A DNA stretch of 9,552 nucleotides from Armatimonadota bacterium (GTDB lineage: Bacteria; Sysuimicrobiota; Sysuimicrobiia; Sysuimicrobiales; JACQTN01): positions 1 to 9,552 of the forward strand of contig JACQTN010000074.1 of the NCBI GenBank assembly GCA_016210785.1. The letters run 5' to 3'. The translations under genes were made by a program, and so were the position numbers. This document shows, one piece after another, positions 1 to 5,963 of the stretch (within the stretch, counting starts at the first letter, position 1; every line of letters begins with the position of its first letter). Under the pieces are notes generated by a model. It saw only the letters and a program-made list of their open reading frames with translations, searched no databases and had not been told where the DNA came from.

Positions 1-1193
1 AGGATCTGTTCGACACCGCCGGCGTGAAGACGACGGGCGGCTCCAAGATCCTCGCCGGCCGGGTGCCGGCAGCGGATGCCACGGTCGTCTCCCGGCTGAA
101 GGCGGCCGGCGCCATCGTGGTCGGCAAGCTGAACATGCACGAGTTCGCCTACGGTCCGGAGGGGCTCAACGAGCACTACGGCACGCCGCGCAACCCGTGG
201 AACCTGGACCGGTTCACCGGCGGGTCCAGCAGCGGGTCGGGCGCGGCGCTCGCGGCGTCGCTCTGCTTTGGATCGCTGGGCACCGACACCGGCGGCTCGA
301 TTCGCGGGCCCGCGCACCACTGCGGCATCGTGGGTCTCAAGCCGACCTACGGGCTGGTGAGCCGCACCGGGGTCATGCCGCTCTCCTGGTCGCTGGACCA
401 CGCCGGGCCGATGGCGCGCACGGCGGAGGACTGCGCCCTGCTGCTGGACGCCATCGCCACCTTCGATCCCACCGATCCGACCTCCACGCCGGCGCCGCGC
501 AGCCGCGGCCGGCGGAAGTCGTTCCAGAGCCTGGTGCGGGAGGTGCGCCGGCTGCGGGTCGGGGTGCTGGCGGAGTTCCTGGCACCGCCCACCCAGCCCG
601 ATCTGGCGGCGCGGGTGCGGGAGGCGATCACGACGCTGGAGTCCCTGGTGGGCGGGGTGGAGGAGGTGGCGCTCCCGCGCCTGGACGAGATGATCTCTTC
701 CTGGTCCACCATCTGCTTTGCGGAGGCGTCGGCGTATCACGAGAAGACGCTGGCCGAGCGCGGGAACCTGTTCTGCGACGACGTCCGGGAGCGCTTGCAG
801 CTCGGGCTCGCCATCCCCGCGGTGCAGTACCTGCAGGCCCAGCGGGTGCGCCGCGCCATCATCCGCGACGTGAAGAAGCTGTTCGATCGCGTGGACCTCC
901 TGGTGCTGCCCACGACCCAGATGGAGGCGCCCACCATCGCCGCCACCATGGCGCGGGGATCGTGGGACAGCGTGAAGGACCGGATTAAGTACTCGTCGCC
1001 CTATAACCTCACCGGCCTGCCCGCGGTGTCGGTGCCGTGCGGGTTCACGGATTCCGGTCTCCCGGCAGGGTTCCAGATCGTGGGGCCCTGGTTCGGCGAC
1101 CGGCTGGTCCTGGCGGCCGCGCACGCCTACGAGCAGGCGGCGGGGTGGTGGCAGCGCCGGCCGTCTCTGGAGGCGGTGGCCGGGCGGGTGTAA
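1..1193 (+). CDS. Amidase-signature family hydrolase, 3' part (5' end outside window)
   Basis: Amidase-signature enzymes hydrolyse amide bonds with a Lys-cisSer-Ser triad, normally in the cytoplasm. The open frame begins at base 3 and reads DLFDTAGVKTTGGSKIL, the stretch that directly follows the catalytic Lys in this family. The two leading bases, ag, fit the end of that Lys codon, so about 80 N-terminal residues are probably missing. The GTG at 24 is therefore an internal codon, not a start. The Gly/Ser-rich signature GGSSSGSG places the cis-Ser at 225-227. The nucleophile Ser in DTGGSIRGPA is at 297-299, 24 residues later, the same spacing as in fatty acid amide hydrolase. GLKPTYG and a C-terminal NLTGLPAVSVPCG also fit. 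The stop is TAA 1191-1193. No gatB-like neighbour is visible, so a GatA role is not supported and the substrate is unknown. The gene converges on the leftward gene at 1312-1785. Confidence 0.95.
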   Translation, partial: DLFDTAGVKTTGGSKILAGRVPAADATVVSRLKAAGAIVVGKLNMHEFAYGPEGLNEHYGTPRNPWNLDRFTGGSSSGSGAALAASLCFGSLGTDTGGSIRGPAHHCGIVGLKPTYGLVSRTGVMPLSWSLDHAGPMARTAEDCALLLDAIATFDPTDPTSTPAPRSRGRRKSFQSLVREVRRLRVGVLAEFLAPPTQPDLAARVREAITTLESLVGGVEEVALPRLDEMISSWSTICFAEASAYHEKTLAERGNLFCDDVRERLQLGLAIPAVQYLQAQRVRRAIIRDVKKLFDRVDLLVLPTTQMEAPTIAATMARGSWDSVKDRIKYSSPYNLTGLPAVSVPCGFTDSGLPAGFQIVGPWFGDRLVLAAAHAYEQAAGWWQRRPSLEAVAGRV

Positions 1194-1198
1194 CCCAG

Positions 1199-1245
1199 GA
1201 TCGTTCCGCTCGCATGACCCCCAGACGCGCGCCGCGGGAACGATC
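1199..1245 (+). repeat. Inverted repeat downstream of the amidase
   Basis: GATCGTTCC (1199-1207) is matched by its exact reverse complement GGAACGATC (1237-1245). A 29-nt spacer separates the arms, and it can add two G-C pairs after a one-base bulge. It starts 5 bp after the amidase stop. The long loop and lack of a T-run make a classical terminator uncertain; it could stabilise the mRNA 3' end or be a protein-binding site. Confidence 0.4.
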
Positions 1246-1266
1246 GGCGTGACGGAACGTGAGATG

Positions 1267-1298
1267 CGGAAGGGCGGGGCCGCGCCCCCGCCCTTCCG
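1267..1298. terminator. Strong GC-rich hairpin, candidate bidirectional terminator between convergent genes
   Basis: A perfect 13-bp stem (arms 1267-1279 and 1286-1298, arm sequence CGGAAGGGCGGGG) closes a 6-nt loop. It lies between two convergent genes, 14 nt past the stop of the leftward gene and 73 nt past the amidase stop. This is where a shared terminator would be expected. Neither side has a proper T-tract, so it is not a textbook intrinsic terminator; it may act as a pause or 3'-end-protecting structure. Confidence 0.55.
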
Positions 1299-1311
1299 TG
1301 GTGTCCTTCGC

Positions 1312-1785
1312 TTACTTCATCATCATCATCGACTTCTCGGTCTGCTCCAGCGTCGCCTGCACGGCCCAGGCCGCCGCCTTCGCCTTCCCCGGGGTGGTCG
1401 CCTTGAGCCCGATGGCCGCGATGTTGTTGGCCAGGTCGATCCACGGCACCAGACCCTCATACTTCATGCCCGCGGCCTTCGCGTCCGGGAGCAGCCCCTT
1501 GCCCTGGCCCTGGCACGGGTTGCCTCCCATGCCCTTGTACATGGCGCCCCGTGGCCCCTCGATGCAGTTGACGACGTGCTGGAGGTGGCTCTTTACGCCC
1601 GCCAGCGCGTCGGCACCGGCTGCCAGCTTCGCGTGCTCGATGGCCGTCTTCAACTGATTTCCCGCCATCATGCCCATATCCGGCTGCATGGGCGCCGAGA
1701 ACCCCGCGGTGGCCACGATCCCCATCACGATCAGGAACCCGATGCCCACCAGAAGCCGCCTGCCGCCGGCCTGCCGCATACCCAC
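1312..1785 (-). CDS. Small exported protein rich in Met, His and Cys, function unknown
   Basis: This encodes 157 residues. A basic N-terminus and hydrophobic stretch (about 8-30, LLVGIGFLIVMGIVATAGFSA) look like a Sec signal peptide, so the mature part should be extracytoplasmic. It begins with a Met-rich run (MQPDMGMM, 33-40). A helical segment follows with HAKLAAGADAL and KSHLQHVVNC, carrying H51, H67, H70 and C74, then NPCQGQGKG with C91. The C-terminus is KSMMMMK. The His/Cys core resembles a family of uncharacterised secreted bacterial proteins that I recall but cannot name. Start choice: GTG at 1785 has GGAGG at 1799-1795 with 9-nt spacing; an in-frame ATG at 1779 is the alternative. 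The stop is TAA 1314-1312. The gene is divergent from the channel gene. Possible thiol, imidazole and thioether ligands suggest metal binding, perhaps copper, but this is inference. Confidence 0.8.
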   Translation of the reverse strand: MGMRQAGGRRLLVGIGFLIVMGIVATAGFSAPMQPDMGMMAGNQLKTAIEHAKLAAGADALAGVKSHLQHVVNCIEGPRGAMYKGMGGNPCQGQGKGLLPDAKAAGMKYEGLVPWIDLANNIAAIGLKATTPGKAKAAAWAVQATLEQTEKSMMMMK

Positions 1786-1957
1786 GCCGCATCACCTCCG
1801 CGCTTTCTTTTGAGTAACGAGCGCATGCCGTGTGCTCCATCCCGGGAGGAGCCCGAAACCGGTCGCGGGTATCATGTGCTGAGGGTGCGGCAGACGCCTG
1901 AGCGCGGCCGCGATTCCTGCCCGTACGGCTTCGATTCATCTCCGGCAGGACTTGCCG
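1786..1957. other. Divergent intergenic region between the small exported protein and the channel
   Basis: These 172 bp should hold promoters for both flanking genes. On the minus strand a strong ribosome binding site (GGAGGTGAT, 1799-1791) serves the leftward gene. On the plus strand TATCAT at 1870-1875 is a fair -10 match, but no -35 box lies at normal spacing. The block around it (GCGGGTAT, then GAGGGTGCG) resembles the start region of the csoR promoter at 7957-7975. I see no other gene here. Confidence 0.4.
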
Positions 1958-1958
1958 G
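1942..1958 (+). promoter_or_regulatory. Small hairpin covering the likely ribosome binding site of the channel gene
   Basis: CCGGCA (1942-1947) and TGCCGG (1953-1958) are exact reverse complements around a 5-nt loop. The only Shine-Dalgarno-like sequence for the channel gene, AGGA at 1947-1950, falls in the loop and stem edge. The stem ends on the G of the preferred GTG start. In RNA the fold could lower initiation, but six base pairs is modest and may be chance in GC-rich DNA. Confidence 0.3.
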
Positions 1959-3004
1959 TGCGCGCGCGAACACTCCCGGCTATGTATCGCGGTCTGGCCC
2001 CGGCGGTGCGTGCGCGCCGGTCGCTCGGATGCCTGACGCCGCCTGTCCTGGCCTGCGTCTTGATCTTCGCGCATGCGGCGGGGGCGGCGGCCCTGGTTCC
2101 CTCGCCGCCGCCTGCATCGGCGTCGCCGTCCGCTCCCGCCTCGCCGTCCGCTCCCGCACCGGCGTCCGCGTCCGGTCCGGTCAGGATCAAGGTCGGCGTC
2201 TACCTGCTCCACGTCGGCCGCCTGGAGACCGGAACCGGCACGTACTCCCTGGACTTCTACCTGACCTTCCGGTGCGACAGGCCCTGTCCGCCCGACGAGT
2301 TCGAGTTCATGAACGGACGGCCCGCGCTGCTGGACAGGCAGACCAACGACCCACACTACCGGGTGTTCAGGGTCCAGGGGACGTTCGTCGCGAAGATGGA
2401 CCTTCGCCCCTACCCCTTCGACCAGCACTGGCCCGTCCTGCTCCTCGAGGAGAAGCTCCAGTGGAGCCGCCAGGTCACCTACGAGGTCAGCCCGCAGGAC
2501 ACCGGCCTCGACCCCGCCGTGGACGTGCCGGGGTGGACGCTCGGCGGGCCGTGGGTCGCCCGCGTGGAAGAGCACCGCTACCCGAATTTCCCCGACCCTT
2601 TCTCCCGCTACATCTTTGCGTTCCCCATCAGACGCCCGGCCCTGGCGGGGATCATGAAAGGGTTGTTGCCGGCCGTCTTCATCGTGATTGGTTCCTTCCT
2701 GGCCGCGCTGCTGAGCTACGACAAGCGGCTCGGCGTCAACACCTCCGCCCTGGTCGGCGCGGTCATCTTCCACCTCAACCTCACGTCGGCGATCCCTCCC
2801 GTGGGATACCTGACCTTCGCGGATCGCTTCATGATCGTCAACTACGTCGCCCTGGTCCTGACCCTGCTCACGACGGTGCTGCTCATGGTCTACGCCGAAC
2901 GCCACATGGAGGACCGGGCGCACCGGCTGGATCGCATCACCCGCGTCGGCATCCCGGTGCTGTGGGTCGCGCTGCTGGGGTTGACCGTGATCGCGCTGCT
3001 GTGA
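1958..3004 (+). CDS. Bacterial pentameric ligand-gated ion channel (Cys-loop receptor superfamily, GLIC/ELIC-like)
   Basis: Homopentameric channels of this superfamily sit in the cytoplasmic membrane with an extracytoplasmic ligand-binding domain. Numbering is from the upstream in-frame TTG at 1952; subtract two for the preferred GTG at 1958, which has AGGA 7 nt upstream. A hydrophobic signal-like segment (about 30-48) precedes a Pro/Ser/Ala-rich linker (49-75). The beta-rich binding domain spans about 77-225 and holds the family's Pro-loop (MDLRPYPFDQHW, 149-160); there is no Cys-loop pair. M1 (about 229-254), M2 (about 258-282), M3 (about 289-314) and M4 (about 332-350) follow. M2 ends in IPPVGYLTF, which aligns with LPKTPYMTY of GLIC. 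My hand alignment puts D257 at the cytoplasmic mouth near GLIC Glu222. Ligand and ion selectivity are unknown. ATG at 1982 is another possible start. Confidence 0.88.
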   Translation: MRARTLPAMYRGLAPAVRARRSLGCLTPPVLACVLIFAHAAGAAALVPSPPPASASPSAPASPSAPAPASASGPVRIKVGVYLLHVGRLETGTGTYSLDFYLTFRCDRPCPPDEFEFMNGRPALLDRQTNDPHYRVFRVQGTFVAKMDLRPYPFDQHWPVLLLEEKLQWSRQVTYEVSPQDTGLDPAVDVPGWTLGGPWVARVEEHRYPNFPDPFSRYIFAFPIRRPALAGIMKGLLPAVFIVIGSFLAALLSYDKRLGVNTSALVGAVIFHLNLTSAIPPVGYLTFADRFMIVNYVALVLTLLTTVLLMVYAERHMEDRAHRLDRITRVGIPVLWVALLGLTVIALL

Positions 3005-3017
3005 TGGAGGCGGGACG

Positions 3018-3065
3018 ATGCGTCGTGTCGCGCTGAGCCGCCGGGAGTTGTTGGGCCGAACTTGA
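3018..3065 (+). pseudogene. 15-codon stub with a twin-arginine-like signal start, probable gene remnant
   Basis: GGAGG at 3006-3010 sits 7 nt before ATG 3018, an excellent ribosome binding site only 13 bp after the channel stop. The frame reads MRRVALSRRELLGRT and then stops at TGA 3063-3065. SRRELLG resembles the twin-arginine (Tat) motif S-R-R-x-F-L. Past the stop the same frame gives SGGACAVGPW and another stop, a faintly Tat-like small-residue stretch. It may be a truncated 5' end of a Tat-exported protein, or a short leader peptide. No downstream remnant of a body was recognised. Confidence 0.4.
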
Positions 3066-3106
3066 TCAGGCGGGGCCTGCGCGGTCGGGCCCTGGTGAGA
3101 TGTGTG

Positions 3107-3132
3107 ACCCCCCTCCCATGGGGGAGGGAGGT
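3107..3132. promoter_or_regulatory. C/G palindrome resembling the csoR operator
   Basis: The left arm ACCCCCCTCCC (3107-3117) and the right arm GGGAGGGAGGT (3122-3132) pair at 10 of 11 positions, with one C/A mismatch, around a 4-nt spacer. The palindrome at 7981-8004 in front of csoR has nearly the same arms and the same spacer length. It could be a second CsoR site, a site for another repressor, or a dispersed repeat of this genome. The operator role is inferred. Confidence 0.4.
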
Positions 3133-3219
3133 TGCTGCGGGGCCATCGCGGAGAGGAGCGTCGCGTCGCGCCGTCGTATCAGCTCACTGCCGTCTCTTTA
3201 CCCCGAGTCTCCGGCGCGT

Positions 3220-3245
3220 CGGTGACGGGGAAGCCCCCGTCACCG
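3220..3245 (+). repeat. Perfect 11-bp stem-loop in the leader of the transport operon
   Basis: CGGTGACGGGG (3220-3230) and CCCCGTCACCG (3235-3245) pair perfectly around the 4-nt loop AAGC. It lies 50 nt before the ATG of the solute-binding protein. No T-run follows, so it is not a standard terminator. It could be an operator, an RNA stability element or part of an attenuator. Confidence 0.55.
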
Positions 3246-3295
3246 CTCCAGCGGGGATCTCAACGCGCGTCGTGTGAAAACTGGAGGGAAGATCG

Positions 3296-4870
3296 ATGAC
3301 CAGGTCCCGGTTCGCGGCTTGGAGCATCATCGCGGCGCTTTCCATCGCCGGCGTCGGTGTGCCGGTCTCCACCCGGGCAGCCCCGGCGGGTCCCACCACC
3401 TTCATCGTGGGCAACCGGGATCCGGTCTCCTTTAACCCCAACTACGATTTTGTGGGGAACGCCTACTACGTGGCGCCCAACGTGCTCGACAAGCTAGTGG
3501 AGATCTCCACCCTGGGCGACGTGATCCCCAGTCTGACCCGGAGCTGGCGGGTCAGTCCCGACGGGAAGGTCTACACCCTCACGCTGGCCTCTGGGGTGCG
3601 CTGGCACGACGGGAAGCCGTTCACCGCGGACGACGTCAAGTTCACCGTGGAGTCCGTGGTCAAGGAGAAGGGGGTGGCCGCCAAGCTGCTGGCGGGCGTG
3701 ACCAGGATCGAGACCCCCAATCCCACCACCGTGGTCATCACCCTGGCCGAGCCTGACGCTACTTTTCTCAACACCCTGGGTACCTACTACGGTTTCTTCA
3801 TCCTGCCGAAGCACCTCTATGAGCGCACCGACGTGCGGCGGAACTCCTACAACTGGAAGCCAGTCGGCACGGGACCTTTTAGGTTCGTGGAGTGGATCAA
3901 GGGATCACACCTCACCCTGGAGGTCAACCCTGAGCACTTCAAGGGCCGCCCTGCCATCGACCGGCTGGTCTTCAAGTTCATCGAGGAAGTACCGGTCGCC
4001 CTGGTCGCGCTGCAGGCGGGCGAGATCCACACCACCCAGTTGTCGGTCTCCTACGGGGAAGTGGAGCGCCTCCGCCGCAACCAGTCGCTGGCGACCGAGA
4101 TGGAGCCCTCCCCGATCCTCGTGTGGCTCGGGTTCAACCTCCGCAAGAAGCCCTTCGCCGATGCGCGAGTCCGCCGGGCCCTCGCCGCCGCCATCGACCG
4201 GGACGCGCTGGCCCGCATCGTCTACCGGCAGATGGTCCGGCCCGCCCACGGCACCTATTTGGAGTCGGTGAAGTGGGCCTTCAACCCCCAGGCGAAGCAG
4301 CCCGCCTACGACCGCAAGGAAGCCGAGGGCCTGCTGGATGACGCCGGCTATCCCCGGGGGACAGACCGGCGGCGGATGAGCCTCACGATCTCCACCTTCA
4401 GGGGATCGGCGCTGTGGGGCCTCCCGGAGACTGCCTTCTTCATCAAGTCCCAGCTACAGAAGATCGGCGTGGACGTCAGCATCGACATGACCGACTTCGC
4501 CGCCTGGACCGACAAGGTGAACCGACGGGGCGAATTCGACATGGCCATCGCCGGCGGGATCCACGGCCCCGAGCCCAGCAACTTCGCCGAGTTCGTGGCC
4601 AGCAACGGCGTGCGCAACGCCATGGCCTACAAGAACCCCCGCGTGGACGAGCTCTTCCACCGGGCGCGGCTGACCGCGGACCGCGAGCAGCGCGCCGGGT
4701 ATTATCGCCAGATCCAGGCCATCATCGCGGAGGACCTTCCGCGCGTGAGCCTGGTCCTCTACACCTTCCCCCGGGTCTGGCGGAAGGGCTTCACCGGGAT
4801 GTACTGGCAGGAAGGCTTCAGAGACCGGGCTCCCCAGCACTACTTTGGATTTGTCAAACCCCAGCCCTGA
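3296..4870 (+). CDS. ABC transporter solute-binding protein, family 5 (peptide/nickel/opine type)
   Basis: This is a periplasmic receptor that would deliver peptides or a similar substrate to the permeases encoded at 5964-7824. The protein has 524 residues, normal for SBP_bac_5. A Sec signal (about 1-29, AWSIIAALSIAGVGVPVSTRA) has no lipobox and the protein has no cysteine, so it is a soluble periplasmic protein rather than a lipoprotein. Family landmarks are SWRVSPDGKVYTLTLASGVRWHDGKPFTADDVKFTVES split over 83-120, GTGPFRFVEW (191-200), and FADARVRRALAAAIDRDAL (287-305), the family's [FAD-x-RVR-x-A] block. ATG 3296 is chosen because GGAGGG lies at 3283-3288, 7 nt upstream. It is first in an apparent operon and is followed after 13 bp by the M19 peptidase gene. 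The substrate cannot be read from the sequence; the peptidase next door suggests a dipeptide-like compound. Confidence 0.95.
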   Translation: MTRSRFAAWSIIAALSIAGVGVPVSTRAAPAGPTTFIVGNRDPVSFNPNYDFVGNAYYVAPNVLDKLVEISTLGDVIPSLTRSWRVSPDGKVYTLTLASGVRWHDGKPFTADDVKFTVESVVKEKGVAAKLLAGVTRIETPNPTTVVITLAEPDATFLNTLGTYYGFFILPKHLYERTDVRRNSYNWKPVGTGPFRFVEWIKGSHLTLEVNPEHFKGRPAIDRLVFKFIEEVPVALVALQAGEIHTTQLSVSYGEVERLRRNQSLATEMEPSPILVWLGFNLRKKPFADARVRRALAAAIDRDALARIVYRQMVRPAHGTYLESVKWAFNPQAKQPAYDRKEAEGLLDDAGYPRGTDRRRMSLTISTFRGSALWGLPETAFFIKSQLQKIGVDVSIDMTDFAAWTDKVNRRGEFDMAIAGGIHGPEPSNFAEFVASNGVRNAMAYKNPRVDELFHRARLTADREQRAGYYRQIQAIIAEDLPRVSLVLYTFPRVWRKGFTGMYWQEGFRDRAPQHYFGFVKPQP

Positions 4871-4883
4871 CGGGAGGAGAGCC

Positions 4884-5945
4884 ATGGCCACCGCCAAACC
4901 CGCGCGCGCCGCGTCCGGGGTCGATCCGCGGGAGTTCCACCGCACGACGATCGTCATCGATGCCCTGGGCGGGGGGCTGATGGCCCCCGGCCCGGGCGGC
5001 AGCAAGCCTCCTTTCTGGCAGTGGAAGGAGGGCGGGCTCACTGCGCTCAACGTGACCGTCGTGGCGCGCTTTGCGCGGTTCCTCGAGGCGCTGCGAGCGA
5101 TCTATGCCAGCCACACGATCCTGGAAGCCTACCCCGAGGACCTGCTGCTGGCGCGGCGCGGTTCCGACCTGGCGCGCGCCCACCGGGAGGGCCGTACCGG
5201 GGTCATCCTGGGATTCCAGGGCGCCGCGGCCATGGAGGACGACCTGACCAACCTCACCATCTTTCACCGGCTCGGCATCCGGATCATCGCCCTTACTTAC
5301 ATGGAGCGCAACCTCCTGGGCGACGGCTGTCTGGAGCCCGAGAACCGGGGCCTCACCCATCTGGGACGGCAGGCGGTCTGCGAGATGAACCGCCTCGGGA
5401 TCGTGGTCGATCTCTCCCACGTCGGTGAGCGGACGAGCCTCGACGCCTGCGAGATCTCCGGCGCGCCGGTGGCGCTCACCCACTCCAACCCGCGCCGCCT
5501 GTGCGACAGCCCGCGGAACGTCAGCGACGAATTGATCCGGGCGGTGGCGCGCACGGGGGGCGTGATCGGGATCACGCCCTACGCGCCGACGCTGTCTCCC
5601 ACGCCAAAGGCCGGCACGCGATCGACCATGGAGGATCTGCTGCGCCACATCGCCTACGTGGTGGACATGGTGGGCATCGAACACGTGGGCATCGGCACCG
5701 ACATGTTCGAGGCGAAGGGCGCCACCGAGTGGAACTCCACGACCAAGCGGCGCTATCCGGAGAGCGTCGGCGCCTACGAGCACGCCAACCTCCGGACCAC
5801 AGGCTTCGAGAGCCTGTCCCAATGGCCGGCGGTGACCGAGCGCCTCCTGGCGGCCGGGTACTCCACCGAGGACGTGGCCAAGATCGTGGGCGGCAACTGG
5901 GCGCGCGTCTTCGCGCGGGTGTGGGACAGCGGACCAGACCTCTGA
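4884..5945 (+). CDS. Peptidase M19 (renal/membrane dipeptidase-like) with altered metal ligands
   Basis: M19 enzymes are metal-dependent dipeptidases of the amidohydrolase superfamily. The protein has 353 residues; ATG 4884 follows GGGAGGAG (4872-4879) with 6-nt spacing from GGAGG, and the upstream TTG at 4845 lies inside the previous gene. Family blocks are clear: GLTHLGRQAVCEMNRLGIVVDLSH (156-179), THSNPRRLCDSPRN (199-212), GGVIGI (225-230), HVGIGTD (267-273) and VAKIVGGNWARVF (331-343). His179, His200 and Asp273 are kept. The N-terminal metal-binding HxD is replaced: VIDALGG (24-30) stands where canonical enzymes read D-x-H-x-D. The bridging Glu is Gln (GFQG, 110-113), and the LTH motif is LTY (137-139). 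A whole M19 subfamily with GFQ and LTY motifs exists to my knowledge, so this is a subfamily trait rather than decay. Its chemistry may differ from zinc dipeptidases. It has no signal peptide and is probably cytoplasmic, acting on imported substrate. Confidence 0.9.
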   Translation: MATAKPARAASGVDPREFHRTTIVIDALGGGLMAPGPGGSKPPFWQWKEGGLTALNVTVVARFARFLEALRAIYASHTILEAYPEDLLLARRGSDLARAHREGRTGVILGFQGAAAMEDDLTNLTIFHRLGIRIIALTYMERNLLGDGCLEPENRGLTHLGRQAVCEMNRLGIVVDLSHVGERTSLDACEISGAPVALTHSNPRRLCDSPRNVSDELIRAVARTGGVIGITPYAPTLSPTPKAGTRSTMEDLLRHIAYVVDMVGIEHVGIGTDMFEAKGATEWNSTTKRRYPESVGAYEHANLRTTGFESLSQWPAVTERLLAAGYSTEDVAKIVGGNWARVFARVWDSGPDL

Positions 5946-5963
5946 GCGCAGGGGCGGGTTAAG

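Larger units (their letters stand above)
3066..3295 (+). other. Leader and intergenic region of the transport operon
   Basis: These 230 bp separate the stub from the solute-binding-protein gene. They contain a C/G palindrome (3107-3132), a perfect 11-bp hairpin (3220-3245) and the ribosome binding site of the next gene. I found no convincing -35/-10 pair. The 71-codon open frame at 3062-3277 shows no recognisable protein character and no ribosome binding site. Confidence 0.5.

Noticed and set aside
24..26. GTG as amidase start
   Set aside because: Upstream codons in the same frame are family-conserved (DLFDTAG), so the gene enters from outside the window.
2270..2291. Cysteine pair in FRCDRPC of the channel as a Cys-loop
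   Set aside because: The cysteines are only four residues apart and precede the Pro-loop; a Cys-loop pair is about 13 residues apart and brackets it.
1457..2923. 488-codon open frame on the minus strand
   Set aside because: It overlaps the small exported protein and lies antisense to the channel; the composition is typical of an antisense shadow.
1249..3036. 595-codon open frame on the plus strand
   Set aside because: It runs across the leftward small gene, the divergent promoter region and the channel in another frame. It is Arg/Pro/Gly-rich with no recognisable domain, a GC-rich shadow.
4845..4847. TTG 4845 as start of the M19 peptidase
   Set aside because: It lies inside the binding-protein gene; ATG 4884 has a strong ribosome binding site at good spacing.
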